Below, in pieces: positions 40,855 through 49,282 of a stretch of DNA of 64,000 nucleotides (position 1 is its first letter; each line of letters starts with the position of its first letter). The notes beneath the pieces are model-generated. The model was not told the DNA's origin and searched no databases. It worked only from the letters and a program-made list of their open reading frames with translations. Position numbers and translations under genes: made by a program. Source of the stretch: Gemmatimonas sp. GTDB taxonomy: Bacteria; Gemmatimonadota; Gemmatimonadetes; Gemmatimonadales; Gemmatimonadaceae. Where the stretch lies: assembly GCA_025361705.1 (NCBI GenBank), contig JANYJW010000010.1:1-64000 (forward strand). Reading direction: 5' to 3'.

Positions 40855-42021
40855 ATGCCGCAGCCCCCCATCTACCTCGACCACGCCGCCACGACGCCAG
40901 TGCGCCCCGAGGTGCTTGAGGCGATGTTGCCCTACTTCAGCGCGAAGTTCGGCAACGCATCGAGCACGCACCGCTGGGGCCGCGAGGCCCGTGCCGCCAC
41001 CGACGCCGCGCGCGAGCGCATCGCCGCGTGCCTCGGTGCAGAGCCCGACGAGATCTGCCTGACCTCCGGCGGCACCGAAGCCGACAATCTTGCCGTCCTC
41101 GGCGGCTGGCGCGTGCAGCAGGGCCTGGGCCGACCGGGTATCGTCACGACGCCCATTGAGCACAAGGCCGTGCTCGCGTCGGCGCATCAGGCGGCGCGCG
41201 AGGGCGGTGAGGAGCGGCTCATTGCCGTCGATGCATCCGGCGTGATCAATCTCGACTCGGCGCGGCGGCACATCCGCGACGACGTCGCCGTGGTGAGCGT
41301 GATGTGGGTGAACAACGAGACCGGCGTCATCCAGCCCGTCGCCGAGCTCGCCGCGATGGCCAAGGCCGCCGGCGCCGTCTTTCACACCGACGCGGTGCAG
41401 GCATTCGGCAAGCTGCCGGTGGACGCACGGTCGATTCCGTTCGACTTCCTCTCGGTGAGCGGTCACAAGTTTGGCGCCCCCAAGAGCATCGGCGCCGTGT
41501 ATGTGCGGCGCGGCACGGCGCTGGCCCCGCTCTTCTTTGGCGGCACGCAGGACCGCGGCCGCCGTCCCGGCACCGAGAACGTGCCCATGGCGGTGGCGCT
41601 CGCCACCGCCATGGAACTCGCGCTCACGGAACGCGAAGCGACGTGTGCACGCCTGCGCGCGCTGCGCGACCGGCTCCAGGCGTCGCTGCTGGCATGCGTC
41701 CCGGGACTCGTGGTCCACGGGTGCGCGCCCGAGCGCGTACCGCACATGCTGCACCTCTCGGTTCCCGGCACCGACAGCGAGTCGATGCTGATGGCGCTCG
41801 ACCTGCAGGGCGTGGCCGCATCCAGCGGCTCGGCCTGCCAGAGCGGAAGCGTCACGCCATCGCAGGTCCTCAGCGCCATGGGTGTCGCCGAGGACCTCGC
41901 CAGCGCGGCAGTGCGCATGAGCCTCGGGTCGCTCACCACCGGCGAGCAGATCGATCGCGTGGTGGCCGTCTTTCCGGACGTCGTCCGCAGCGCGCGTGCG
42001 ATGGCGGGGTCGTTCGGATGA
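40855..42021 (+). CDS. Cysteine desulfurase (NifS/IscS-like)
   Basis: The protein has 388 residues, fold-type I PLP enzyme. SGHKFGAPKSIGAVYVRRG holds the PLP Lys (about 205); ASSGSACQSGS holds the catalytic Cys (about 328) on a short loop, as in the IscS/NifS class I enzymes. Early motifs DHAATTPVRPEVLEAMLPY and the GGTEADNLAV segment are typical. It takes sulfur from cysteine as an enzyme-bound persulfide. The overlap with mnmA (ATGA) suggests it supplies sulfur for tRNA 2-thiolation. No IscU or other Fe-S assembly gene lies nearby. Confidence 0.94.
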   Translation: MPQPPIYLDHAATTPVRPEVLEAMLPYFSAKFGNASSTHRWGREARAATDAARERIAACLGAEPDEICLTSGGTEADNLAVLGGWRVQQGLGRPGIVTTPIEHKAVLASAHQAAREGGEERLIAVDASGVINLDSARRHIRDDVAVVSVMWVNNETGVIQPVAELAAMAKAAGAVFHTDAVQAFGKLPVDARSIPFDFLSVSGHKFGAPKSIGAVYVRRGTALAPLFFGGTQDRGRRPGTENVPMAVALATAMELALTEREATCARLRALRDRLQASLLACVPGLVVHGCAPERVPHMLHLSVPGTDSESMLMALDLQGVAASSGSACQSGSVTPSQVLSAMGVAEDLASAAVRMSLGSLTTGEQIDRVVAVFPDVVRSARAMAGSFG

Positions 42022-43079
42022 CAGGGCGCGTGCTCGTTGCCATGTCCGGCGGCGTCGACAGTTCCGTGGCCGCCGCCTTGCTCGTGCGCCAGGGCTACGA
42101 TGTCGTCGGTGTCACGATGAAGCTGTTCGAGGATGGCGCCGAGCTGCCCGACCGTCCCTGCTGCTCGCTCGACGCCACGAGCGACGCGCGCCGCGTGGCC
42201 GAGCAGCTGGGGATTCCGCACTACGTGCTCAACATGGTGGACCATTTCAGCCGCGATGTCATTGCCGACTTCGTGGCCGAATACGCGCGCGGCCGCACGC
42301 CCATTCCGTGCGTGCGCTGCAACACGTTTACCAAGTTCAGCGACCTCGTGGCGAAGGCCGATGGCATTGATGCGCAGTACGTGGCGACGGGCCATTATGC
42401 CCGTGCCGTGGACGGCGCATTGCATCGCGGAGTCGACGACAACAAGGACCAGTCGTATTTCCTCTGGGGAATCAATCGCGGCGTCGTGAAGCGCCTGCTC
42501 CTTCCCGTTGGGGAGATGACGAAGAAAGTGACTCGTGCGCTCGCCCGCGAGCTGCAGTTGCCGCGCGTGGCCGACAAGCCCGAGAGCCAGGAAATCTGCT
42601 TTGTCCCCGGCGGCGACTATGTGCAGATCCTGCGACGCGAACTCGGCGATGCGGCGCCGGCGCTGTCTCCCGGCAACATCGTGACCGCCGATGGCGCGGT
42701 GATCGGCGAGCACGACGGCTTTGCGCGTTACACCGTGGGGCAGCGGCGCGGGCTGCCGGGTGGCTCGGCCGATCCGTTGTACGTGGTGGCGCTGCGCCCC
42801 GCAACACGCGAGGTGGTGGTCGGACCACGCGAGGCGCTGCTCGGCACGACGCTCACCGTGCAAGGCGTCAACTGGCTCGTCGACGCGCCGCCGCGCGCGG
42901 GTGACGAGGTGCAGGTGCGTGTGCGGCATCGCGCGCCGCTGGCGCCGGCCACCGTCGATCGCATCGACGGCGACGCCGTGTCGGTGTCCTTGGTGTCACC
43001 CGTGAGCGCCATCTCGCCAGGGCAGAGCGCGGTCTTCTACGACGGCACCAAGGTGCTCGGCGGCGGGATCATCGACTGA
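42018..43079 (+). CDS. mnmA: tRNA-specific 2-thiouridylase MnmA
   Basis: The protein has 353 residues. The PP-loop SGGVDSS (10-16) activates U34 of tRNA; the catalytic cysteine pair is formed by the CVRCN motif (about 97) and by QEICFVPGGDY (about 194). GHYAR and KDQSYFLWGI are family-specific. It makes 2-thiouridine at the wobble position of Lys, Glu and Gln tRNAs. Start is the ATG at 42018, overlapping the cysteine desulfurase stop by 4 bp. It is convergent with dnaJ; the 7-mer array lies between. Confidence 0.96.
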   Translation: MTGRVLVAMSGGVDSSVAAALLVRQGYDVVGVTMKLFEDGAELPDRPCCSLDATSDARRVAEQLGIPHYVLNMVDHFSRDVIADFVAEYARGRTPIPCVRCNTFTKFSDLVAKADGIDAQYVATGHYARAVDGALHRGVDDNKDQSYFLWGINRGVVKRLLLPVGEMTKKVTRALARELQLPRVADKPESQEICFVPGGDYVQILRRELGDAAPALSPGNIVTADGAVIGEHDGFARYTVGQRRGLPGGSADPLYVVALRPATREVVVGPREALLGTTLTVQGVNWLVDAPPRAGDEVQVRVRHRAPLAPATVDRIDGDAVSVSLVSPVSAISPGQSAVFYDGTKVLGGGIID

Positions 43080-43094
43080 CCGCCGCAGGCCATC

Positions 43095-43136
43095 TGGCAT
43101 CTGCCATCTGCCATCTGCCATCTGCCATCTGCCGCC
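43095..43136 (+). repeat. 7-bp array, CTGCCAT type, about six units
   Basis: CTGGCAT, four exact CTGCCAT units and CTGCCGC lie between the convergent mnmA and dnaJ genes, almost filling the 63-bp gap. Confidence 0.9.
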
Positions 43137-43142
43137 TGTCGT

Positions 43143-44294
43143 TCAGTACTTCAGCCCCGCCTTCGCCGCGAACGCTTCCATCGCGGCCTTGGCCTCGTCG
43201 CTCAGCTCCGCCGGCGCGTCCACGCGCACCTCGACGAGCAAGTCGCCCTTCGTGCCATCTTTTTCGATTCCCTGCCCCCGCACGCGGAAGCGCTTGCCCG
43301 ACGGCGTGCCGGCGGGGATCGCAATGGTCACCTTCTTCTCGTCGAGCGTCTTGACGCTCACCTTCGAGCCGAGCGTCGCCTGCGCGACGTTCACCGGCAC
43401 GTGGGCGATGAGGTCGAGCCCGTCGCGCGAGTAGAACTTGTCGGGCTCCACCTTGAACGTGATCATCAGGTCGCCCGGCGCACCGCCGCGCGCGCCGCGC
43501 CCGCCGTGTCCCTTCAGCCGGAGCTTGCTGTCGGTGTCGGTGCCCGGCGGCACCATGATCTTCACTGTCTTGCGCTGGCGCTTCTCGCCGCGCCCCTCGC
43601 ACGTCGCGCACTTCTCGCTCGGCAACGCGCCCTTGCCCAGGCACATGGGGCACGGCCGCACGCTGGCAAAACTCCCCTGCCCAAAGGAAATGCTGCCGCG
43701 GCCACCGCATTCAGGACACGCCGACACCTTCGCCCCCAAAGCCGCACCGCTGCCGCTGCACGCCGCGCACTCCTCGTTGACCTCGAGCTCGATGGACACC
43801 TTGCCGCCCACCACCGCTACGCGAAACGGCACGTCGAGCGTGGTCTCCACGCTCTGGCCCTTTTCGGGTTCACTGGCCCGCTGGCGCGGTGCGGCACCAC
43901 CAAACATCGAACTGAACAGGTCGCCCAGCCCGCCGAAACCGCCGACGTCGAAGTCCTCGAACTTGTAGCCCGGCGGTGGCGTGCCCGCGCCTGATCGCGC
44001 GCCCGGCCACGCCGCGCCGCGATAGCCGCCCGTCGGGCCGCCTCCCGGCCGCCGCGCAAAATCGCCGAACGCGCCGAGCCGGCGCATCTCGTCGTATTGC
44101 TTGCGCTTCTTGGTATCGCCGAGGACGTTATTCGCCTCCGAGATCTCCTTGAAGCGCTCCGCTGCCTTGGCTTCCCCCTTGTTCGAGTCGGGGTGGTATT
44201 GCTTCGCCAGACGGCGATACTGCTTCTTGATCTCGTCGGCCGTCGCCTTTTCGGAGACGCCGAGGACGGCGTAGAAGTCCTTGCCCTGTGTCAT
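43143..44294 (-). CDS. dnaJ: Chaperone protein DnaJ
   Basis: The protein has 383 residues. J-domain (6-70) with HPD at 34-36, Gly/Phe-rich region (about 75-145), zinc domain with four CxxCxGxG motifs (CAACSGSG, CPECGGRG, CPMCLGKG, CATCEGRG), and two C-terminal substrate domains ending in a short helix. It delivers unfolded proteins to DnaK and stimulates its ATPase. The ATG at 44294 (MTQGKDFYAVLGV) gives the standard start. grpE is directly upstream; the dnaK gene is not in the window. No CIRCE element was found upstream of the pair. Confidence 0.96.
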   Translation of the reverse strand: MTQGKDFYAVLGVSEKATADEIKKQYRRLAKQYHPDSNKGEAKAAERFKEISEANNVLGDTKKRKQYDEMRRLGAFGDFARRPGGGPTGGYRGAAWPGARSGAGTPPPGYKFEDFDVGGFGGLGDLFSSMFGGAAPRQRASEPEKGQSVETTLDVPFRVAVVGGKVSIELEVNEECAACSGSGAALGAKVSACPECGGRGSISFGQGSFASVRPCPMCLGKGALPSEKCATCEGRGEKRQRKTVKIMVPPGTDTDSKLRLKGHGGRGARGGAPGDLMITFKVEPDKFYSRDGLDLIAHVPVNVAQATLGSKVSVKTLDEKKVTIAIPAGTPSGKRFRVRGQGIEKDGTKGDLLVEVRVDAPAELSDEAKAAMEAFAAKAGLKY

Positions 44295-44301
44295 CAGCGG
44301 G

Positions 44302-44859
44302 TCAGCCGTTCCACTGCGACACGACAACGCGCGCGGGACGCAGCAGCTGGCCGTTGAACGTGTAGCCCACTTGATACACCTGCGCCACCCGTTCGTCCTG
44401 CTCCGGCAACTCGGCCGGCATGGCGCTGATGGCTTCGTGCACCGCCGGGTTGAACGCCTCCCCCTCGGGGTTCACGACGTCCAGTCCGTGGCCACCGAGC
44501 GACTTGAGCACCTTCTTTTCCACCATCGCCACGCCGTCGACGATCAACTGCGCCGGCGTGGTGGCCGCATCGAGGTGTGCCACGCGGCCAAGATCGTCGA
44601 GCGCGTCAAGCAGCCCCGCCACGAGGAAGCCCATCCCCTTGGACTCGGCCTCCTGCCGTTCGCGCACGCTGCGCCGGCGGAAGTTCTCGAACTCGGCGTA
44701 CAACCGCAGGTACTTGTCCTTCGAGTCGGCCAGCAGGCGCAGCGCCTCGGTCTCCGCCGCACTGACGCTGTCCACCGGAGCTTCGCTTGGGTCAACAGGC
44801 AGCGCGGGCGGTTCGACGTCCTGGGACAACGCGGGCGATGTGGCGTTCGGGTCGGTCAT
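44302..44859 (-). CDS. grpE: Nucleotide exchange factor GrpE
   Basis: The protein has 185 residues from the ATG at 44859. After an acidic, Pro-rich N-terminus there is a long helix with KYLRLYAEFENFRRRSVRERQEA, the GrpE dimer stalk, and then a beta-wing with FNPAVHEAISAMPAELPEQ and VYQVGYTFNGQLLRPARVVVSQ, the GrpE signature. It releases ADP from DnaK. A GTG at 44925 would add 22 residues (KFNVWPRGAAVASGS...) that do not look like GrpE. dnaJ begins 7 bp after its stop, so they form one unit. Confidence 0.94.
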   Translation of the reverse strand: MTDPNATSPALSQDVEPPALPVDPSEAPVDSVSAAETEALRLLADSKDKYLRLYAEFENFRRRSVRERQEAESKGMGFLVAGLLDALDDLGRVAHLDAATTPAQLIVDGVAMVEKKVLKSLGGHGLDVVNPEGEAFNPAVHEAISAMPAELPEQDERVAQVYQVGYTFNGQLLRPARVVVSQWNG

Positions 44860-45046
44860 TGAGGGATCGGTTCGCCGACTCCCGGACGCCACGGCGGCGC
44901 CTCGGGGCCAGACATTGAATTTCACGGGGTGGAGTCCTGCTGTGCAACCATTGTGCCGGTGAATTGTGCCGGATTGGCGGGTGGCTGTCCCTACGAGCGC
45001 CGCGCGGTCGACGTTTCGCTGGCCGCCCGGCCGAGGAGACGCGCCG

Positions 45047-46306
45047 TCAGGACAAAGCCGCGAGCATCCGGCGCACCAGATTCAGCGCCGCCTGCGCGCT
45101 GCGCTGCCGCACCTCGTGGCGGTCTCCCACCAGCGACGCCCGCACGCTGCGCACGGTGCCGTCCACGTCCGCCGCAAAGCAGACGGTCCCCACCGGTTTG
45201 TCGGGCGTCCCGCCGTCTGGGCCTGCCACGCCAGTGATCGCCACACCCACCGACGCGCCGAGCCGCACACGCACGCCCGTCGCCATCTCGCGCGCGGTCT
45301 CCTCGCTCACGGCGCCGTGCGCCTCGAGCGTGGCGACCCGCACGCCGAGTTGCGTCACCTTCACGTCGTCGTGATACGCGATGATGCCGCCCAGCACGGC
45401 GTTGCTCGATCCGGGGATGGCGGTGAGTCGCGCGCCAAGCATGCCGCCCGTGCAGCTCTCGGCGACGGCAATGTGCAGCCCCGCCGTGCGCAGTCCGGCG
45501 AGCACGATGGCAGCCAGATCATCGTTGCCCGCGCCGTACACATGATCGCCCGCCGCGCCGCGCAACGGGCCGGCCGCGTGCGCCAGGCGCGCATCGGCGT
45601 CATCGGGCGCGAGGCCGCGCGCGGTAAGGCGCAGGTCGACCCCCTCCCAGCCCGGCAGGTAGGCAAGCGTCAGTCCCTCGACGTCCAGCCCCGCCAGCGC
45701 GCGGATGCGGTCGGAAAGTGCGCTCTCGGAAATCCCCGTCGTCCGGACGGTGAGCGAGCGCACCACGGTGGGCGTGCCAGCAAGGCGCGCGCGAATGCGC
45801 GGCAGCAGCTGATCGGCACACATCCCGCGCATCTCGCGCGGCACGCCGGGCAGCATGGCCACCCACCGGCCGCGCGCATCCTCGAGCCAGATGCCCGGCG
45901 CGCTGCCGTGCCCATTGGCGAGAACTACCGCGCCATCGGGAACCTGCGCCTGTTGCAGGTTGCTCACCGGCAGTTCCCCCGCCCATCCGCGCTCCTTCCA
46001 GCGGCGGCGCAGCGCCTCCACCACCGATGCGTCTTCGTGCAGCGCGCGGCCGAACAGCGCGGCGATGGCCGGCTTGGTGAGATCGTCGCTCGTCGGGCCA
46101 AGTCCGCCGGTGGTGATCACGGCACCCGTGCGATCAAGCGCGTCGCCCACCGCCGACGCAATCTCCTCGGCGCCATCACCCACCGAGGTGCGGCGCGCCA
46201 CCATGACGCCCACCTGCGCCAGCTCGCGCGCCAGATGCGCGCCATTGGTGTCGATGGTGAAACCGAGCAGGAGCTCGTCGCCGATCGTTACGACTTCGAT
46301 GTGCAT
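45047..46306 (-). CDS. cinA: CinA family protein (NMN amidohydrolase / ADP-ribose pyrophosphatase)
   Basis: The protein has 419 residues and two domains. The N-terminal MoCF/COG1058 domain (1-170) begins IEVVTIGDELLLGFTIDTN and has TTGGLGPTSDD. The C-terminal CinA domain (about 255-415) begins VAESCTGGMLGARLTAIPGSS and includes GVAGPDGGTPDKPVGTV, matching PncC, which deamidates nicotinamide mononucleotide. It acts in pyridine nucleotide salvage; the old competence link is not implied here. The ATG at 46306 (MHIEVV) was chosen; a longer frame from 46348 begins within the repeat-flanked leader and is not plausible. Confidence 0.94.
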   Translation of the reverse strand: MHIEVVTIGDELLLGFTIDTNGAHLARELAQVGVMVARRTSVGDGAEEIASAVGDALDRTGAVITTGGLGPTSDDLTKPAIAALFGRALHEDASVVEALRRRWKERGWAGELPVSNLQQAQVPDGAVVLANGHGSAPGIWLEDARGRWVAMLPGVPREMRGMCADQLLPRIRARLAGTPTVVRSLTVRTTGISESALSDRIRALAGLDVEGLTLAYLPGWEGVDLRLTARGLAPDDADARLAHAAGPLRGAAGDHVYGAGNDDLAAIVLAGLRTAGLHIAVAESCTGGMLGARLTAIPGSSNAVLGGIIAYHDDVKVTQLGVRVATLEAHGAVSEETAREMATGVRVRLGASVGVAITGVAGPDGGTPDKPVGTVCFAADVDGTVRSVRASLVGDRHEVRQRSAQAALNLVRRMLAALS

Positions 46307-46334
46307 GGGCCGACGATCGTTGGAGTGCGCGTGC

Positions 46335-46383
46335 CTGTCATCTGCCATCTGTCATCTGCCATCGGTCATCTGTCATCTGCCAT
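46335..46383 (+). repeat. 7-bp array, CTGCCAT/CTGTCAT type, seven units
   Basis: Units alternate CTGTCAT and CTGCCAT, with one CGGTCAT. The array lies between the cinA start and the pgsA stop and ends exactly at the pgsA stop codon. Confidence 0.9.
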
Positions 46384-47055
46384 CTATCTGAGCACGCTCC
46401 CATACCGCCGCACATAGATCGCAAAACTCCACACCGTCAGGATCACCGCGACGACCATCGAGACCGTTCCGATCGTCCCTGCGCTCAGGGCCAGCTGATC
46501 CCACGCCGGCGAGGTGAAGCCGTGTTCCTCCACCCACGTGCGGAACGCGAACCAGAAATAGGCGGCGCCCACCCAGATGTACTGGAAGGTCGCCTTGGCC
46601 TTCCCCGGTCCGAGCGCGGAGATGACGACGCCGCGCTTGTTGGCGGCATAGCGGAACCAGGTCATCGCGGCCTCACGGCCGAGCACAATGCACAGCACCC
46701 ACCACGGCAGCGCCACGGTGCCGAAATGCCACGTGGCAAACGGGTACCCCGACGACTCCGCCACGCGCGGCAGCCAGCGCGTGAGCCACTCGCCGCGCGG
46801 CGCCTGCAGCATGTACATCGGGATGAACGTGGCCAGCAAGAAGATCTTGTCGGCCAGCGGGTCGAGCAGCCGGCCGAGGTTGGTGACCTCGTTGCGCTCG
46901 CGGGCCAGCTTGCCGTCGTAGTGGTCGGAGATGGCGACCACGAGATACAGCACAAAGGCGAGGCCGCGCAGCGTGGCCGAATGCATGAACGGCAACCACG
47001 CGACGAGCGGCGTCAGCGCGATGCGCCCGACGGTGATCCAGGTGGGAAGGTTCAC
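46384..47055 (-). CDS. pgsA: CDP-diacylglycerol--glycerol-3-phosphate 3-phosphatidyltransferase
   Basis: The protein has 223 residues and several membrane spans. The CDP-alcohol phosphotransferase signature D-x2-DG-x2-AR-x8-G-x3-D-x3-D is present as SDHYDGKLARERNEVTNLG followed by RLLDPLADK. The start (NLPTWITVGRIALTPLVAWL) is typical of PgsA. It makes phosphatidylglycerol phosphate at the inner membrane. It is a little longer than average because of an Ala/Trp/Phe-rich loop (about 80-115). The mglA gene ends 16 bp upstream, so read-through from mglBA is likely. Confidence 0.92.
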   Translation of the reverse strand: MNLPTWITVGRIALTPLVAWLPFMHSATLRGLAFVLYLVVAISDHYDGKLARERNEVTNLGRLLDPLADKIFLLATFIPMYMLQAPRGEWLTRWLPRVAESSGYPFATWHFGTVALPWWVLCIVLGREAAMTWFRYAANKRGVVISALGPGKAKATFQYIWVGAAYFWFAFRTWVEEHGFTSPAWDQLALSAGTIGTVSMVVAVILTVWSFAIYVRRYGSVLR

Positions 47056-47071
47056 GCGCCCGCGCGCTGGC

Positions 47072-47749
47072 TCAGGCGAGCGCCTTGAGGACCAGCTTGG
47101 AAACCGCCTTGAGGGTATCGAACACGCCCTCCCCGGTCACCGCCACCGCCTCGAAGTACGTCGCGCGCTCGATCCACTCGCCCGTCGGCAGCTGTTCGAT
47201 GAGGTTCTCGCCCGGGTGGAACGGATCGGGCGTCACGCGCTGGCGCGCGGCGTCGGTCACTTCCCAGCCGGGGTTCAGCGCCGCCTGCATGTCGGCCAGC
47301 GGGGCGGCGTTGGGCAGGTCGCGTTTGTTGTACTGCAGCACGAACGGCATCTTCGTCAGGTCGTACCCATACTCGGCCATGTTGTCGTACAGGTTCTGCA
47401 TGGCTTCCTGATTCGCCTCCATGCGCTCGACCTGCGAATCGGCCACAAAGACGATGCCGTCGACACCCTTGAGAATCAACTTGCGCGAGGCGTTGTAGTA
47501 CACCTGGCCAGGCACCGTGTAGAGGTGGAAACGCGTCTTGAAGCCGCGGATCGTCCCCAGGTCAACCGGCAGGAAATCGAAGAACAGGGTGCGCTCGGTC
47601 TCCGTGGCCAGCGAAATCAGCTTGCCGCGCGTGTCCGGCTTCACCTTGCCGTAAATGATCTCGAGGTTGGTGGTCTTGCCACCGAGCCCCGAGCCGTAAT
47701 AGACGATCTTGCAGTTGATCTCGCGCGAGGCGTAGTTGATCATCGACAT
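47072..47749 (-). CDS. mglA: MglA-type small Ras-like GTPase
   Basis: The protein has 225 residues. The P-loop is [10 protein letters not shown] (19-28). The MglA-specific segments [22 protein letters not shown] and [16 protein letters not shown] are present: TVPGQ replaces the DxxG motif of Ras, and the switch residues fit the bacterial MglA family. The NKRD base-recognition motif follows. MglA with MglB sets cell polarity for gliding and pilus motility in Myxococcus and Thermus. The gene lies 12 bp after mglB. The role here (polarity, motility or secretion) is not shown by neighbours. Confidence 0.93.
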   Translation of the reverse strand: MSMINYASREINCKIVYYGSGLGGKTTNLEIIYGKVKPDTRGKLISLATETERTLFFDFLPVDLGTIRGFKTRFHLYTVPGQVYYNASRKLILKGVDGIVFVADSQVERMEANQEAMQNLYDNMAEYGYDLTKMPFVLQYNKRDLPNAAPLADMQAALNPGWEVTDAARQRVTPDPFHPGENLIEQLPTGEWIERATYFEAVAVTGEGVFDTLKAVSKLVLKALA

Positions 47750-47761
47750 GGCCGTTCTCTC

Positions 47762-48250
47762 CTAGCTGAACAGCTGGTCGATCTCGTCGTCGGCGCCGGC
47801 GAGAAGGTGGGGTTGCTGCGGCTGGCCGCTGCTGCCGCGCGAAAAGACCGCCTCGAAGAGTCGCGTGAGTTCACCCACGGTTTCCTTCATCTTGAGCCGC
47901 ACCAAGCCAAGCGTGGTGCGGTTGTCGAAGAGCGTGACGAGGATGACGCGCCGGGCAATGTCCGCCAGGTACATCGATTCTTTTTCGCCCTGATGGAAGA
48001 GCGAGTTGAAGTCCGTCTCGCCAATCAGCCGCGCCAACTGGTCGTTGGCGCTGAAATCGGCGGCCGTCAGCGTCGCAAACGCCGTCGGGTCGAAGTTGGG
48101 CTGCTCCCCCACGGTCGCGACCAGCTGCCCCGTACGATCTACGAGGAGCGCGCACCTGGCGTTGCTGTCGAAGAGGAACTTCTGGAGCGTCTGCGTGATC
48201 GCCCCGAAATCATCTTCGGTAAAGGACCAACTGGCGGCACCAACGGGCAT
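47762..48250 (-). CDS. mglB: MglB-like roadblock/LC7-domain GTPase-activating protein
   Basis: The protein has 162 residues. The roadblock/LC7 domain (about 10-120) contains CALLVDRTGQLVATVGE and ADIARRVILVTLFDNRTTLGLVRLKM, close to MglB. A helical stretch with TRLFEAVF and a flexible Gly/Gln-rich tail follow. MglB activates GTP hydrolysis by MglA as a dimer-of-dimers. The pair order mglB-mglA matches other phyla. The start is the ATG at 48250 with the conserved SWSFTEDDF next. Confidence 0.9.
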   Translation of the reverse strand: MPVGAASWSFTEDDFGAITQTLQKFLFDSNARCALLVDRTGQLVATVGEQPNFDPTAFATLTAADFSANDQLARLIGETDFNSLFHQGEKESMYLADIARRVILVTLFDNRTTLGLVRLKMKETVGELTRLFEAVFSRGSSGQPQQPHLLAGADDEIDQLFS

Positions 48251-48292
48251 GGCGGCGGGCTGAGGATGGCGTGAAAGATGGTCGATGGAGGA

Positions 48293-48329
48293 CAGGGGGA
48301 ACAGTCCCCTGCGTGGACCCCAATTGGGG
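48293..48329. other. Two short inverted repeats in the recR-mglB gap
   Basis: CAGGGG/CCCCTG (48293-48311) and the palindrome CCCCAATTGGGG (48318-48329) lie in the 122-bp gap between recR and mglB. They could include the end of the recR operon or an operator for mglBA. Neither has a clear T-run. Confidence 0.3.
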
Positions 48330-48372
48330 TTTGGGGACGGGGTGCGGGGGCGTGGTGGAGGGGGACCGAGCC

Positions 48373-48960
48373 CTACAACGCCCGCCGAGCCGTAATCGAC
48401 TGCGCAATCGTGACCCCATCCGCATACTCGAGGTCGCCTCCCACCGGCAGACCGCGGGCGATGCGGCTCATCGCGACCCCCGACGGGGCCAGCTGCTGCT
48501 GCACGTACAACGCGGTGGCCTCGCCCTCCAGCTTGGCATTGGTGGCCAGAATCACCTCGCGCACGCCGCCGGCCGCAATGCGCGCCACCAGAGGCGCGAT
48601 GGCCAGGTCGTCGGGCCCAATGCCGTCGAGTGGGGCCAGCCGGCCGCCCAGCACATGGTACATGCCGCGATACTCACCCGACCGTTCGATGGCGCCAATG
48701 TCGCTCGCTTCCTCTACGACGCAAATGAGCGCCGCGTCGCGGCGCGGATCGGCGCACATGGCGCACAGCGCCTGTTCGGTGAGGTTGAAGCAGCGCGGGC
48801 ACGCGTGGACCTGGTCGACCAGCGTCACCAGCGCCTGGGCCAGACGGCGCGACTGCTCCACCGGCTGCTTGAGCAGGTGGTACGTGAGCCGCATCGCCGA
48901 CTTCTTGCCGATCGTGGGAAGCCGCGACAGCTCGGCGACGAGATCGTCGATGGCCGACAC
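48373..48960 (-). CDS. recR: Recombination mediator RecR
   Basis: The protein has 195 residues. N-terminal helix-hairpin-helix (LSRLPTIGKKSAMRLTYHLL), zinc finger CPRCFNLTEQALCAMC, and a Toprim domain with VVEEASDIGAIE. YRGMYHVLGGRLAPLDGIGPDD is the RecR signature. It loads RecA with RecF/RecO at gaps. Start is the GTG at 48960, 1 bp after the ybaB stop. It is the last gene of the dnaX-ybaB-recR operon, a very common order. Confidence 0.97.
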   Translation of the reverse strand: MSAIDDLVAELSRLPTIGKKSAMRLTYHLLKQPVEQSRRLAQALVTLVDQVHACPRCFNLTEQALCAMCADPRRDAALICVVEEASDIGAIERSGEYRGMYHVLGGRLAPLDGIGPDDLAIAPLVARIAAGGVREVILATNAKLEGEATALYVQQQLAPSGVAMSRIARGLPVGGDLEYADGVTIAQSITARRAL

Positions 48961-48961
48961 G

Positions 48962-49282
48962 TCAGAACGGAAGCGGGAACGGCAGGGTGAGCCCGCCCAG
49001 CAGCGTGCGCATTTCCTGCTGCGACGCCCCGGACGCCTTCTTCTGCGCGTCCACGATCGCCACCGTGACGAGATCCTCGAGCATCTCCACATCCGCCGGA
49101 TTCACCACAGCGGGGTCGAGGCGCACCGATTTCACGTTGCCCTTGCCGTCGGCCTCGACGGTCACCATGCCACCACCGGACGAGCCGGTGACGGTGAGCT
49201 TGAGCAGCGCCTCGTCCACCTGCTGGGCGCGCTGCTGCATCTGCTGGGCCTGCGCCACGAGGTTCTTGAGGTCCATGGTCAT
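48962..49282 (-). CDS. ybaB: YbaB/EbfC family nucleoid-associated protein
   Basis: The protein has 106 residues. MDLKNLVAQAQQMQQRAQQ begins the dimer helix; VTVEADGKGNVKSVRLDP and LEDLVTVAIVDAQKKA complete the YbaB fold. It binds DNA as a dimer in the nucleoid. The ATG at 49282 overlaps the dnaX stop (ATGA). The second ATG (49276) is a possible alternative start. Confidence 0.95.
   Translation of the reverse strand: MTMDLKNLVAQAQQMQQRAQQVDEALLKLTVTGSSGGGMVTVEADGKGNVKSVRLDPAVVNPADVEMLEDLVTVAIVDAQKKASGASQQEMRTLLGGLTLPFPLPF

Noticed and set aside
44860-45046. CIRCE or sigma-32-like promoter upstream of grpE
   Set aside because: No TTAGCACTC-N9-GAGTGCTAA and no convincing heat-shock -35/-10 pair were found.
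46307-46348. N-terminal extension of CinA (MADDRHAHSNDRRP)
   Set aside because: These codons come from the heptamer-flanked leader; CinA homologs start at the IEVVTIGDELL segment.
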